Shown here: piece by piece, positions 54,001 through 62,838 of the stretch
Position numbering within the stretch: position 1 is the stretch's first letter
Layout: the number at the start of each line of letters is the position of its first letter
Source: Sphingomonas adhaesiva
GTDB taxonomy: Bacteria > Pseudomonadota > Alphaproteobacteria > Sphingomonadales > Sphingomonadaceae
DNA: 64,000 nt
Assembly (NCBI RefSeq): GCF_036946125.1
Contig: NZ_JAQIJT010000002.1
Location: 1,548,001-1,612,000, forward strand
Reading direction: 5' to 3'
Notes under the pieces: generated by a model
Told to the model about the DNA's origin: nothing
Database searches by the model: none
What the model saw: the letters and a program-made list of their open reading frames with translations, nothing else
Position numbers and translations under genes: made by a program

Positions 54001-54032
54001 CCCGGACGGCCGGTCAGGACCGGCCGTCCGGG
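54001..54032. other. perfect palindrome after the CRISPR array
   Basis: CCCGGACGGCCGGTC and GACCGGCCGTCCGGG are exact 15-bp reverse complements separated by AG, starting 12 bp after the last repeat. It could end CRISPR transcription, but no T run follows. The next stretch, 54033-54262, shows no gene, RNA or repeat I can support. Confidence 0.6.
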
Positions 54033-54262
54033 CGACACCAAGGGAGCGCCGACGCAAGCAATCAGCGCCACACGCGCCGCACGCCCATTCAATATCGCCG
54101 GCCAACGATGGACAGCGCCCGTCATTCCGGCTCATCGACACGCCACCGACGCGCGCCAGCATCCTGCAACCAGCAGCCCTACAGCACCGCCGACTCGGGG
54201 GCAGCAACGACCTCGTCCCTACCCGCCCACCCCCGCGTCCCCGCACCCCTCGCATCGCAAGC

Positions 54263-54297
54263 AAAAAGGGGCGCGGCAGTCGCCTGCCACGCCCCTT
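54263..54297 (-). terminator. intrinsic terminator of the rplS operon
   Basis: On the minus strand AAGGGGCGTGGCAG and CTGCCGCGCCCCTT form a long stem with one G-U pair and a 4-nt loop, running into TTTTTGC. It lies 25 bp after the rplS stop and ends the ffh-to-rplS unit. Confidence 0.85.
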
Positions 54298-54321
54298 GTC
54301 ACATCGCATCGCGGCAAAGGC

Positions 54322-54708
54322 TTACTCCGCGGCGGTCGCCGTCTGGCGGTTGTCGCGGCGCTCGGCGATACGCGCCGACTTGCCGGTGCGGCCGCGCAGG
54401 TAATACAGCTTGGCGCGGCGCACCGCACCCTTGCGCACGACGTCGATCGAATCGATGTTCGGCGAATACAGCGGGAAGACGCGCTCCACGCCCTCGCCGA
54501 AGCTGATCTTGCGCACGGTGAACGACGAGCCCATGCCCTTGTTCGAACGCGCGATGCACACGCCCTCGTAATTCTGGACGCGGGTGCGCTCGCCCTCGAC
54601 CACCTTTACGCCGACCTTCAGCGTGTCGCCGGGGCGGAATTCGGGAATCTTCTTCGTCTCGTTGAACTTGGCGATCTGCTCGGCTTCGAGCGTCTGGATC
54701 AGGTTCAT
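54322..54708 (-). CDS. rplS: 50S ribosomal protein L19
   Basis: A 128-aa large-subunit protein at the 30S-50S interface. Typical sequence: NLIQTLEAEQIAKFNETKKI, FRPGDTLKVGVKVVEGERTR, VQNYEGVCIARSNKGMGSSF and VRKGAVRRAKLYYLRGRTGK. The ATG overlaps the trmD stop by 4 bp. Last gene before the terminator. Confidence 0.98.
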   Translation of the reverse strand: MNLIQTLEAEQIAKFNETKKIPEFRPGDTLKVGVKVVEGERTRVQNYEGVCIARSNKGMGSSFTVRKISFGEGVERVFPLYSPNIDSIDVVRKGAVRRAKLYYLRGRTGKSARIAERRDNRQTATAAE

Positions 54709-55442
54709 ACCGTATCGTCCTCAGTCCGTTGCCGCGCGCCAGAGGGCGAGCCGACCCGAGCACCGATATGGCGCTCCCACAGGTCCGGCCGCCGTAGCCG
54801 TGTGTCGATCTCCGAGCGTGACTGGCGCCACGCCGCGATCCTCGCATGATCCCCCGATCGCAGCACTTCGGGAATCGTGCGCCCTTCCCATTCAACAGGT
54901 CGGGTATAATGCGGATATTCGAGCAGGCCGCTTTCGAAGCTTTCCTCGACTCCACTGGAAGGCGCGCCCATTACGCCGGGAAGCAGCCGGACGCAAGCGT
55001 CCAGCAGCACCAGCGCCGCCATTTCGCCGCCCGACAGGATATAGTCGCCGATCGACACCTCCTCGATCGTGCGCGCCTCGAACAGGCGTTCGTCGAACCC
55101 TTCGAACCGGCCGCACAGCACCACGGCGCCGGGGCCGTCCGCCAGGTCGCGCACCCGCGCCTGCGTCAGCGGACGACCGCGCGGCGTCATCGCCAGCACC
55201 GGGCGGGCGTCGAGATGCGGGTCGAGCGCGCGGGCGACGATGTCCGCGCGCAGCACCATCCCCGCGCCCCCGCCCGCGGGCGTGTCATCGACGGTGCGAT
55301 GCCGGTCGGTCGCCGCGTCGCGGATATTCACCGCATCGAGCGACCAGCGCTCCTCGCGCAGCGCCCTGCCCGCCAGCGCGCTGCCGAGCGGACCGGGGAA
55401 CATCTCCGGATAGAGGGTCAGGACGGTGGCACGGAAGGTCAT
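54705..55442 (-). CDS. trmD: tRNA (guanine37-N1)-methyltransferase TrmD
   Basis: A 245-aa SPOUT-class enzyme that methylates G37 of tRNAs reading CNN codons, preventing frameshifts. Visible: VLTLYPEMFPGPLGSALAGR, DDTPAGGGAGMVLRADIV, LCGRFEGFDERLFE and the knot region EEVSIGDYILSGGEMAALVL, then VEESFESGLLEYPHYTRP. Start ATG at 55440-55442. It is separated from rimM by a family B repeat. Confidence 0.97.
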   Translation of the reverse strand: MTFRATVLTLYPEMFPGPLGSALAGRALREERWSLDAVNIRDAATDRHRTVDDTPAGGGAGMVLRADIVARALDPHLDARPVLAMTPRGRPLTQARVRDLADGPGAVVLCGRFEGFDERLFEARTIEEVSIGDYILSGGEMAALVLLDACVRLLPGVMGAPSSGVEESFESGLLEYPHYTRPVEWEGRTIPEVLRSGDHARIAAWRQSRSEIDTRLRRPDLWERHIGARVGSPSGARQRTEDDTV

Positions 55443-55454
55443 GACACGGACCAC

Positions 55455-55553
55455 CCGTCATGCCGGGCCCGTCCCGGCATCCAGGGTCCAGCGCGCCTCA
55501 CCGGGGCTTGACGAGCGGAACCCCGGACCCCGGAACAAGTCCGCGGTGACGAA
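55455..55553. repeat. intergenic inverted repeat, family B
   Basis: The arms GTCATGCCGGGCCCGTCCCG and, about 60 bp later, CCGGAACAAGTCCGCGGTGA are imperfect reverse complements around CCAGGGT...ACCCCGG. It sits inside the ribosomal operon between rimM and trmD, so it is transcribed and may form a processing or pausing hairpin. Confidence 0.7.
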
Positions 55554-55592
55554 GGGGTATCGCGAGCGGCGCATCCGAACGCGACGCCCGTC

Positions 55593-56066
55593 TCACTCCA
55601 CAAACGCCGCATCCACCACCAGCCGCTCGCGATCCCATTCCGGCACCGCATGGATCGGCACCATGAAGGTCCGTCCGGTGTCGCGGCGGATCTCCACCAC
55701 GTCGCCGGCGCCGAAATTCTCGACCGCCACCACCGTGCCGACCGCCTCGCCGTCGGTCGACACCGCCGCGAGCCCCAGAAGGTCGGCGTGATAATATTCG
55801 CCGTCCTCCAGCGGCGGCAGCGCGTCGCGCGGCACCGTCAGATAGGTACCGCGCAGCGCCTCGGCCGCGTTGCGATCGGTCACTTCGGCGAAACGCGCGA
55901 TCGTGCCGTCGCGCAGCTTCGCAAGCGTCAGCGCGCCGCCGTTGAACGCACGGTGCGCGCCCACGTCCTCGCCGAAGACCTTCAGCCGCACCTCCCCCGC
56001 GATGCCGTGCGCGCCGGTGACGACCGCCAGCACGATCGTGTCGCGGTCGGGCGTATCGCGATCCAC
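55593..56066 (-). CDS. rimM: ribosome maturation factor RimM
   Basis: A 157-aa 16S processing factor that binds S19. The N-terminal domain shows VLAVVTGAHGIAGEVRLKVF, the PRC-barrel C-terminal domain GEYYHADLLGLAAVSTDGEA and VPIHAVPEWDRERLVVDAAF. The start is placed at GTG (56064-56066), with GAGG 8 bp before it and family-normal length. An ATG at 56171 would add 35 Pro/Thr/Arg residues without a ribosome-binding site and overlap the small ORF at 56077-56208. Confidence 0.9.
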   Translation of the reverse strand: MDRDTPDRDTIVLAVVTGAHGIAGEVRLKVFGEDVGAHRAFNGGALTLAKLRDGTIARFAEVTDRNAAEALRGTYLTVPRDALPPLEDGEYYHADLLGLAAVSTDGEAVGTVVAVENFGAGDVVEIRRDTGRTFMVPIHAVPEWDRERLVVDAAFVE

Positions 56067-56076
56067 CGGCAGCGCC

Positions 56077-56208
56077 TCAGTCGGGGGAGCCGTCGTCCCC
56101 TGCGGGGGTGTCGTCGGCGCCTTCGGCCGGCGCCTCGCTCGAGACACCGGCGTTGGTGGCGTCTTCGTCATCGTCGGGGGCGGTCCGCGGATCGGGATCC
56201 TGGGTCAT
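56077..56208 (-). CDS. possible 43-aa acidic protein between rpsP and rimM
   Basis: An open frame from ATG (56206-56208), preceded by AGGAG at 8-bp spacing, to TGA just 10 bp before the rimM GTG. The product begins MTQDPDPRTAPDDDEDATNA and is very rich in Asp, Glu, Ala and Gly. Good site, tight spacing and co-direction argue for translation; no homologue is known to me. It may serve to couple translation to rimM. Confidence 0.45.
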   Translation of the reverse strand: MTQDPDPRTAPDDDEDATNAGVSSEAPAEGADDTPAGDDGSPD

Positions 56209-56267
56209 CGTGGCGCTCCTGTCCTCGTGAAGAGGTCAGCCAACGCACGATGACCGGGATCGGCTGC

Positions 56268-56681
56268 TTACTCGGCGGTCGCGTCGGCCGTCTCGGCCTC
56301 GGCTGCTGCCGGCTTGTTCGCCTCGGCGGCGGCTTCCTCGGCGGCCTTGGCCTTCTCGGCGCGCTCCTCGGCGCGCTCCTTGGCCTTCTCGCCCGGCTCG
56401 GCCTTCTTGGGGTTGTTGCGCGCGGGGCGCTCCTTCACGCCGGCCACGTCGAGGAAGCGGGCGACGCGGTCGGTCGGCTGCGCGCCGACGCCCAGCCAGT
56501 GCTTCGCCCGCTCGGCGTCCAGCACCACGCGCTTCTCGTCGTCCTTGGCGAGCAGCGGGTTGTAGTTGCCGATCTTCTCGATGAACTTGCCGTCGCGGGG
56601 CGAACGCGCGTCGGCCACCACGATGCGGTAATACGGACGCTTCTTCGAGCCACCACGCGACAGGCGAATGCTCAGTGCCAT
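56268..56681 (-). CDS. rpsP: 30S ribosomal protein S16
   Basis: A 137-aa small-subunit protein: MALSIRLSRGGSKKRPYYRI, DARSPRDGKFIEKIGNYNPL, DAERAKHWLGVGAQPTDRVA. The last 50 residues are an Ala/Glu/Lys-rich tail beyond the usual 80-90 residues, as is common in alphaproteobacteria. It is 51 bp after ffh. Confidence 0.98.
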   Translation of the reverse strand: MALSIRLSRGGSKKRPYYRIVVADARSPRDGKFIEKIGNYNPLLAKDDEKRVVLDAERAKHWLGVGAQPTDRVARFLDVAGVKERPARNNPKKAEPGEKAKERAEERAEKAKAAEEAAAEANKPAAAEAETADATAE

Positions 56682-56732
56682 TGTACTTCTCTTCCTTCTT
56701 CCGATTTTCGATCCGGCCGACGCCGGACACCG

Positions 56733-58274
56733 TTACTTCTTGAACCTGAAACCGCCGGGCAGGCCGCCGCCCGGCAGACCGCCGGGAAGCCCCGGCAGCC
56801 CGGGACCGCCGCCCGGACCGCCATTGGGTCCGCCCAGCTTGCCCATCATGTCGCCCATCTCGGCGCCGCCGATGGCATTGCCCAGGCCGCCCAGGCCGCC
56901 CTTGCCCAGCATCGCCATCATGCCCTTGATCCCGCCCATCTTCTTGATCTTCTTCATGGCGGTGGACATTTCCTGATGCATCTTCAGGAGCTTGTTGACT
57001 TCCTGCACCGTGGTGCCGGAGCCCTTGGCGATACGGATCTTGCGCTTGGCGTTGATGAGCTCGGGCCTGGCGCGCTCCTTGACGGTCATCGATCCGATGA
57101 TCGCGTCCAGATGCACCAGCATCTTGTCGCTGCCCGGCGTCGCGTCCATCGCGGCCTGCGCCTTCTTCATCCCCGGCAGCATGCCGGCGAGCGCGCCCAG
57201 ACCACCCATGCGACGCATCTGCCCCAGTTGCGCCCGCAGGTCGTTGAGGTCGAACTGGCCCTTGGCCAGCCGCGACGCCATCCGCTCGGCGTCCTCCTGC
57301 TGGATCGATTCCGCGGCGCGCTCGACCAGGCTGACGACGTCGCCCATGCCCAGGATGCGCCCCGCGACGCGACCGGGATGGAACGCCTCCAGCGCATCCA
57401 TCTTCTCGCCGGTGCCCGCGAACTTGATCGGCTTGCCGGTGACCGCGCGCATCGACAGCGCCGCGCCGCCGCGCGCATCGCCGTCCATCCGGGTCAGCAC
57501 GACGCCGGTCAGCGGCACCTGTTCGGAAAAGTTCTGCGCGACGTTGACCGCGTCCTGCCCGGTCAGGCTGTCGACGACGAGCAGGATCTCCTGCGGGCGG
57601 GCGACCTCGGCCACCGCCTTCATCTCGTCCATCAGCGCCTGATCGACGTGCAGGCGGCCCGCGGTGTCGAGCATCAGCACGTCGAAGCCCTGCAGCTTCG
57701 CGGCCTGCACCGCGCGCCGCGCGATGTCGACCGGCTGCTGCCCCGGCACGATCGGCAGCGTCGCCACCTCGACCTGCGCACCCAGCGTCGCCAGCTGCTC
57801 CTGCGCCGCCGGGCGATTGACGTCGAGCGACGCCATCAGCACCTTCTTGCGCTCGCGGTTCTGCGACAGCGCGCCACCCAGCGTGCCGTTGGCCAGCTTC
57901 TTCGCAATCTTCGCGGTCGTCGTCGTCTTGCCCGAGCCCTGCAGGCCGACCATCATGACGATCGCCGGCGGGGCGACGTTCAACTCGAGCGCAGCGCCCT
58001 CGGCATCCTCGCCGCCCAGCATCCGGACGAGCGCGTCGTTGACGATCTTGACGACCTGCTGCCCCGGCGTGACCGAGCGCAGGACGTTCTGCCCGATCGC
58101 CTCCTCGGTCGCCTCGTCGACGAACCGGCGCGCAACGGGCAGCGCCACGTCCGCCTCCAGCAGCGCGACGCGCACCTCGCGCATCGCCTGACGCACGTCC
58201 GCCTCGGTCAGCGCGCCACGGCCGCGCAGCCGGTCGAACACTCCACCCAGACGATCGCTCAGGCTATCGAACAT
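56733..58274 (-). CDS. ffh: signal recognition particle protein Ffh
   Basis: A 513-aa SRP54 GTPase that brings nascent membrane proteins to FtsY. N domain MFDSLSDRLGGVFDRLRGRG; G domain with GLQGSGKTTTTAKIAKKLAN, DTAGRLHVDQALMDEM and LTRMDGDARGGAALS; M domain with methionine-rich helices (GQMRRMGGLGALAGMLPGMK, KMHQEMSTAMKKIKKMGGI). The C-terminus is a Gly/Pro-rich tail. First gene of the leftward ribosomal operon. Confidence 0.98.
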   Translation of the reverse strand: MFDSLSDRLGGVFDRLRGRGALTEADVRQAMREVRVALLEADVALPVARRFVDEATEEAIGQNVLRSVTPGQQVVKIVNDALVRMLGGEDAEGAALELNVAPPAIVMMVGLQGSGKTTTTAKIAKKLANGTLGGALSQNRERKKVLMASLDVNRPAAQEQLATLGAQVEVATLPIVPGQQPVDIARRAVQAAKLQGFDVLMLDTAGRLHVDQALMDEMKAVAEVARPQEILLVVDSLTGQDAVNVAQNFSEQVPLTGVVLTRMDGDARGGAALSMRAVTGKPIKFAGTGEKMDALEAFHPGRVAGRILGMGDVVSLVERAAESIQQEDAERMASRLAKGQFDLNDLRAQLGQMRRMGGLGALAGMLPGMKKAQAAMDATPGSDKMLVHLDAIIGSMTVKERARPELINAKRKIRIAKGSGTTVQEVNKLLKMHQEMSTAMKKIKKMGGIKGMMAMLGKGGLGGLGNAIGGAEMGDMMGKLGGPNGGPGGGPGLPGLPGGLPGGGLPGGFRFKK

Positions 58275-58436
58275 GCAAATTCCTCATGGTTCCCGCCAAA
58301 CGCAAAAGCGCCGGCGGGCGAAACCTCGCCGGCCAGCGTGCGCCACGTGGGGCGCGTGTCTTCGGCGTTCGCGATGGAACGTGGGTGGCCGTGTAGCGGG
58401 GTGTGGGGCGAAAGGCAACCCTCGCCCCATCGGTAG

Positions 58437-58528
58437 CGTGTTCCGGCGAACGCCGGAACCCAGGGCCAAGCGACACGACAGATGCGCGTGGACCGCAACC
58501 CCGGGCCCCTGCGTACGCAGGAGCACGA
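58437..58528. repeat. intergenic inverted repeat, mixed C/A type
   Basis: The left arm CGTGTTCCGGCGAACGCCGG resembles family C, whereas the right part CCTGCGTACGCAGGAGCACG resembles family A. It lies between ffh and the phytase gene, a region with no other feature. Confidence 0.6.
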
Positions 58529-58563
58529 CGTTCATTTCGACCCCAGAGCCTCAACCACCCCAC

Positions 58564-58661
58564 CCGTCACCCCGGACCTGTTCCGGGGTCCAGGGTTGCG
58601 CGCACCAAAGCCACGTGGCGCCCGCGAAACCCTGGATGCCGGAACAAGTCCGGCATGACGG
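58564..58661. repeat. intergenic inverted repeat, family B
   Basis: The arms CCGTCACCCCGGACCTGTTC and GGAACAAGTCCGGCATGACG are near reverse complements with inner CCAGGGTT / AACCCTGG. It ends just before the phytase stop codon. Confidence 0.75.
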
Positions 58662-58678
58662 AGTGGATGAGGCCGACC

Positions 58679-59716
58679 TCACTTCAACCCCAGCGCCTTC
58701 ACCACCGCACCCCACGACACCAGCTTGAAGTTCTGCGTTGCCGGCGCATTGTCGCCGTCCTGCGCCACCATCACGCCGTCCGGGAATGCCGGACCAAAGT
58801 CGCCCACCGCCACCTCGATCCCGTCCGTCTCGCTGGTGCCGTCGATCGCACCCCCCGCGATACGGAACCGCCCCATCAGCCGGTCGTCGCCCAGCCGATA
58901 GACGTTGTAGGTGCTGTCCCCCTGGCTCGACGCGATCAGATAGCCGCCGCGCGCGCCCTGCGGCGCCAGCGCCAGACCCTCGGCATCCGCGACCAGGTTC
59001 ACCCCGTCGACCTTCGCGATCGCGGTCGGCGCGCTGCTCCCCGCGGCGTCGGCATCGAACCGCCAGATGCCGACATCCTCCTCCGCGACATAGAGGACGC
59101 CGGTACGGTCATCGACCACGCATCCCTCGGACTGCGTACCCAGCTTCAGGCTGCGCACCAGCGACACCTTCGGCGCCGCCCCCGATACGTCGATCGCCAC
59201 CTGGTCGATCCGCCCGTCCTTCAGCACCACGAAGCCGAACAGCGCGCGATCGCGGGCGCGCTGCCACAGGCACATGCCGTAGGCCTCGCCCGCGCCCACC
59301 GGATAGCGCCCCAGCGGCACCAGCCGCGCCGCCGCGGTATCGAGCCGGAAGAGCGAGACATGCGCCTGCGCCACATCGGCGCGGTCGCTCGCCGCGGCGA
59401 CGACGTTGCCGCCGCCCAGATCGCGCAGGTCGACGTTGTTCAGCCGCGCCGCGGGCGTGAAGCTCAGCCGCTTGCCCGACAGGTCGTGGACGTGGATGCC
59501 CGCCTTCTTGTCGGTCCCGATCACCAGGCTCTTCGCCGGATCGGCCGCGTTGCGCCAGATGGCGGGATCGTCCGCGGCATCGTCGGCGGTGTCGACCGGA
59601 TCGGTTTCCGCCACCGCCGGCACGCTCGCGACCGCGACCGGCCCGTCGGCGGCGGGCGGTGCCACCGGCGCGCACGCCGCCACCGCCAGCGCGGCCGGGA
59701 GGAGCGCGCGCCTCAC
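58679..59716 (-). CDS. beta-propeller phytase (3-phytase), lipoprotein
   Basis: A 345-aa phytase that removes phosphate from phytate using calcium. The N-terminus is a lipoprotein-like signal (LLPAALAVAAC). Propeller signatures include DDAADDPAIWRNAADPAKSL, VIGTDKKAGIHVHDLSGKRL, NNVDLRD and TQSEGCVVDDRTGVLYVAEE, plus SETDGIEVAVGDFGPAFPDG. The first codon is GTG at 59714-59716, overlapping the TonB receptor stop, so the two are one operon for phytate-phosphate use. Confidence 0.94.
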   Translation of the reverse strand: MRRALLPAALAVAACAPVAPPAADGPVAVASVPAVAETDPVDTADDAADDPAIWRNAADPAKSLVIGTDKKAGIHVHDLSGKRLSFTPAARLNNVDLRDLGGGNVVAAASDRADVAQAHVSLFRLDTAAARLVPLGRYPVGAGEAYGMCLWQRARDRALFGFVVLKDGRIDQVAIDVSGAAPKVSLVRSLKLGTQSEGCVVDDRTGVLYVAEEDVGIWRFDADAAGSSAPTAIAKVDGVNLVADAEGLALAPQGARGGYLIASSQGDSTYNVYRLGDDRLMGRFRIAGGAIDGTSETDGIEVAVGDFGPAFPDGVMVAQDGDNAPATQNFKLVSWGAVVKALGLK

Positions 59717-62532
59717 AGCTTCACCCTCACGCCGCCGAACAGCGTGAAGCCGAACTTCTCATACTCATAGACCCGCTGCCGATCGCCGAAATAGCGCACG
59801 CCCGCGGAGTTGGTCAGGTTCTTGCCCTCGACGAACAGATTGACCTCCTTCGTCAGTTGCAGGCTGCCGGTCGCGTCCAGCTGCCCGCGGCCCTCCCAAT
59901 ACAGGTCCAGCGTGCGGTCGCCGGTGTTGATCTCGTCCAGATAGTCGCTGCGCTTCGTATAGGCGACGCGCAGGTTCACCGGCCCCCGTTCGTAGAACAG
60001 CGACGCATTCCACATATGCTTCGACTGCCCCGGCAGCCTGAACACGCTGCGCCCGGTCAGGTCCGCCTGCGCCAGCCGCGCATCGCCCTGCGTATAGGTG
60101 TAGTTGGCGAACACGCCGAACCCGCCGAGCATCCCCGGCAGGAAGCCGAACTGCTGCTGCCAGTTGAGCTCGACGCCGTACAGCTTGCCGTCGGGCGCGT
60201 TGATCGGCTGCGTCAGCCGCGCGATCCGCCCGTCGAACGTGCCGTTGCGCGTCACGGTGTAGCGATAGTCGGTCAGGTCCTTGTAGAAGGCGTTGACCGC
60301 GATGATGCCCAGCGGCCGGATGTAATATTCCAGCCCCGCATCGACGTTGTTCGACAGCGTCGGGCGCAGGTCGGCATTGCCCTGTCGCACGATCAGCACG
60401 CCGTCGTCCTCGACCAACGTACGGGGTACGAGATCGACGAAATTGGGCCGGTTGATCCCGCGCGTCAGGGCGAAGCGGCCGATCAGGTCAGGGGAGAATT
60501 CCTGCCGCAGCGTCAGGTTGGGGAAGAATTCCAGATACCCGGTCTTCGACGTGCGCGCGCCGTACACGTTGGTCGCGGCGTTGAAGGTCGCGGTGTCGCC
60601 GCGGAAGTCGGTGCTCTCGACGCGCAGGCCCGCGATCAGCGTCGTCGCGCCGAACTCGAACTTGCCCATGCCGAAGATGCCGAGCACCTTCTCCTTCACC
60701 CGGTAATCCGCGATCCGCGAGTCCGACACGCGGCGCGGGGAATCGGGCCGCGCGGCGGCGAAATACGCGTCCGCCTTCGCCGGATCGATCCGCTCGCCCA
60801 GATCATAGTCGAAGTTGCGCGATTCCTGATCGCTCAGCACCCCCGCCAGCGTCCGCCCCAGCGCGGCCGAGGCGTCGCGATTGCGGAACCGCTCCTCGTC
60901 GGCATCGACGGTGCGCTCGCGGTAGCGCCCGCCGACGCTCAGCGTCGCGTCGCCGCTGCCCAGCTCCGCGGGCACGTCGCCGCGGATCTGCGCGCTGAAC
61001 GTATCGTTCTTCGTCGTGTTCGACCGGAACGTGTTCTCGTAGAAGCCGTAATTGGCGACCTGCAGATGCTCGCCGGTGGCGAACAGCGAATAGGTCGGCA
61101 GGTCGGCGTTGTTCGCGAAATCGTAGCTCAGCGTCGGGCGCAGCGTCGATCGGAACAGCAGCTCGTTGCGGTTGGGATAGGTCTGCTGCGAGCGCGTGTA
61201 CGACACGTCGTAGCTCAGCTTGCCCTCGCCCAGCCGGTTCTCGCCGCCGCCGACCACCGACCAGATCTCGTTGCGCTGGGTGCGGTGGCGCACCTGCTTG
61301 TTGATGCGCGTCCGGTCATAGGTCGCCGCGGTATCGGTCGCGCCCGCGCGGACCGTGCCGTCGCTCCACACGATGCCCAGCCGGTCGCGATATTCGTCAT
61401 CCTCGAACTGCGCATAGGAACCGCGCAGGTACAGCCGGTGGCCGTCCGCCGGGCGCCATTCCAGCGCGCCGGTGCCCGCGATCCGCTCGCGCTTGGTGTC
61501 GTAATCCTTGAAGAAGGTCTCCGCGACCAGATACCGGCCCGCGGCGTTGCGGACCCAGCCGTTCTCGACATTGTCGGGGCGGCGGTGGGTCATCGAATAG
61601 CTGCCCGACAGCAGCACGCCGAACTGCCGGTCCGGGCCGAAGCGGTCGCTGATCGCCCCCGATGCGCGATAGTCGCTGGTCTTGCCGAACTGGTTGTAGC
61701 TGGCACCCGCCATGCCGGTCAGCGCGAAGCCGCGGCGGTCGAAGGGCGAGCGCGTGCTGATGTCGATCGCGCCGGAGATCGAATCCGCGTCCTGGCTCGG
61801 CACCAGCGTCTTCGTCACCGCGATATTGGCGACGATGTCGGACGGCAGCGTGTCCAGATCGACCGCCCGGGTGCTAGGGTCGACCGATGCGATCTGCACG
61901 CCGTCGACCGACACCGCCGACCATTCGCTCGGCGCGCCGCGCACGTTGATGTAGCGGCCCTCGCCCTGGTCGCGCTCGATGCCGACGCCGGGCACGCGCT
62001 GCAACGCCTCGGCGATGTTGGGATCGGGGAAGCGCCCGATCGCGTCCGCCGACAGGATCGTCACGGTATTGTCCGCCTGCCGCTGCTGGTTGAGCGCCCG
62101 CGCGGTATTGTCGAGCAGCGACGCGCCGGTCACGACGATATCGCCCGGCTGCCCCGCGGCGGGCAGGGTGATGTCGACCGGCGCGTCGCGGTCCGCCACG
62201 TCGACCGTGCGCGTGGTGTGCGGTCGGCCCAGATAGTCGATCGCCAGCGTCACCGGGCGCCCGGCCTCCGGCACCGCGACGGTGAAGCCGCCCTGCGCGT
62301 CGGTGCTCGCCTCGAACGGCGTGCCCTCGACGGCGATCCGCGCACCGGGGAGCGCCGCCCCGGTTTCGTCATAGACGTGGCCCGAGATCGTCGGACGCGC
62401 CGACACCTGCCCGGCCGCCCCCGCCGGCGCGTCGGCCGGCCCGGTATCCGCCGCATGCGCGGGCGCGCCCAGCGCGAGCGCCAGACCGAGGATGGACGCG
62501 CCGGCACCGGCGCGCGCACGTAGAGTGAGCAC
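59713..62532 (-). CDS. TonB-dependent receptor, probably phytate-linked
   Basis: A 939-aa outer-membrane transporter. Signal peptide (GASILGLALALGAPAHAADT), a carboxypeptidase-regulatory-like domain (GHVYDETGAALPGARIAVEG), the plug (QRQADNTVTILSADAIGRFP, DPNIAEALQRVPGVGIERDQ, GRYINVRGAPSEWSAVSVDG) and a long barrel ending EKFGFTLFGGVRVKL. It resembles the sphingomonad/Caulobacter receptors with an N-terminal extension. The GTG at 62530-62532 was chosen because the signal peptide begins there; frame further upstream runs into a repeat. It shares an operon with the phytase. Confidence 0.93.
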   Translation of the reverse strand: MLTLRARAGAGASILGLALALGAPAHAADTGPADAPAGAAGQVSARPTISGHVYDETGAALPGARIAVEGTPFEASTDAQGGFTVAVPEAGRPVTLAIDYLGRPHTTRTVDVADRDAPVDITLPAAGQPGDIVVTGASLLDNTARALNQQRQADNTVTILSADAIGRFPDPNIAEALQRVPGVGIERDQGEGRYINVRGAPSEWSAVSVDGVQIASVDPSTRAVDLDTLPSDIVANIAVTKTLVPSQDADSISGAIDISTRSPFDRRGFALTGMAGASYNQFGKTSDYRASGAISDRFGPDRQFGVLLSGSYSMTHRRPDNVENGWVRNAAGRYLVAETFFKDYDTKRERIAGTGALEWRPADGHRLYLRGSYAQFEDDEYRDRLGIVWSDGTVRAGATDTAATYDRTRINKQVRHRTQRNEIWSVVGGGENRLGEGKLSYDVSYTRSQQTYPNRNELLFRSTLRPTLSYDFANNADLPTYSLFATGEHLQVANYGFYENTFRSNTTKNDTFSAQIRGDVPAELGSGDATLSVGGRYRERTVDADEERFRNRDASAALGRTLAGVLSDQESRNFDYDLGERIDPAKADAYFAAARPDSPRRVSDSRIADYRVKEKVLGIFGMGKFEFGATTLIAGLRVESTDFRGDTATFNAATNVYGARTSKTGYLEFFPNLTLRQEFSPDLIGRFALTRGINRPNFVDLVPRTLVEDDGVLIVRQGNADLRPTLSNNVDAGLEYYIRPLGIIAVNAFYKDLTDYRYTVTRNGTFDGRIARLTQPINAPDGKLYGVELNWQQQFGFLPGMLGGFGVFANYTYTQGDARLAQADLTGRSVFRLPGQSKHMWNASLFYERGPVNLRVAYTKRSDYLDEINTGDRTLDLYWEGRGQLDATGSLQLTKEVNLFVEGKNLTNSAGVRYFGDRQRVYEYEKFGFTLFGGVRVKL

Positions 62533-62640
62533 GATCGTTTCCCCCGAGAGATGTTCCTCGCCCCGCCCCGGCGATCCGCCGCGCCGCGATGACGTTGTGG
62601 CGTCCGTATGAAACGATGATTTCAGTAGCGCGTCGTCACG

Positions 62641-62658
62641 ATGGCAGTTTCGTTGCAG
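62641..62658 (-). promoter_or_regulatory. PHO-box-like site upstream of the phytase operon
   Basis: On the minus strand the sequence reads CTGCAAC-GAAA-CTGCCAT, two 7-mers with the PhoB spacing and CTG starts in both. It lies 108 bp before the receptor start; TACTGA 13 bp downstream could serve as -10. PhoB control of phytate use would make sense. Confidence 0.5.
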
Positions 62659-62687
62659 CCGGCACCCGCCGTCCCCCCGGTATCTCT

Positions 62688-62838
62688 TCCCCGGCGCAGG
62701 CGGGGCGTTTGCATAAGGCGATATCGTGCTCCCGCGCAGGCAGGAGCCCAGGGTTTGCACGCCCCATCAGGCGTTGTTGTGCCTGGCCCCGGCTCCTGCC
62801 TGCGCAGGAGCACGGTAGAAATTTTGCAGAGGCCCCGG
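62688..62838. repeat. intergenic inverted repeat, family A copy 4
   Basis: Inner arms CGTGCTCCCGCGCAGGCAGG and CTCCTGCCTGCGCAGGAGCA, with weaker outer arms around GCGTTTGCATAA and ATTTTGCAGAGGCCCC. It fills the gap between psd and the PHO-box region. Confidence 0.8.

Noticed and set aside
54033..54262. tRNA or other RNA gene between the array and rplS
   Set aside because: No cloverleaf arms or conserved TTCGA-type loop in a consistent fold; left unassigned.
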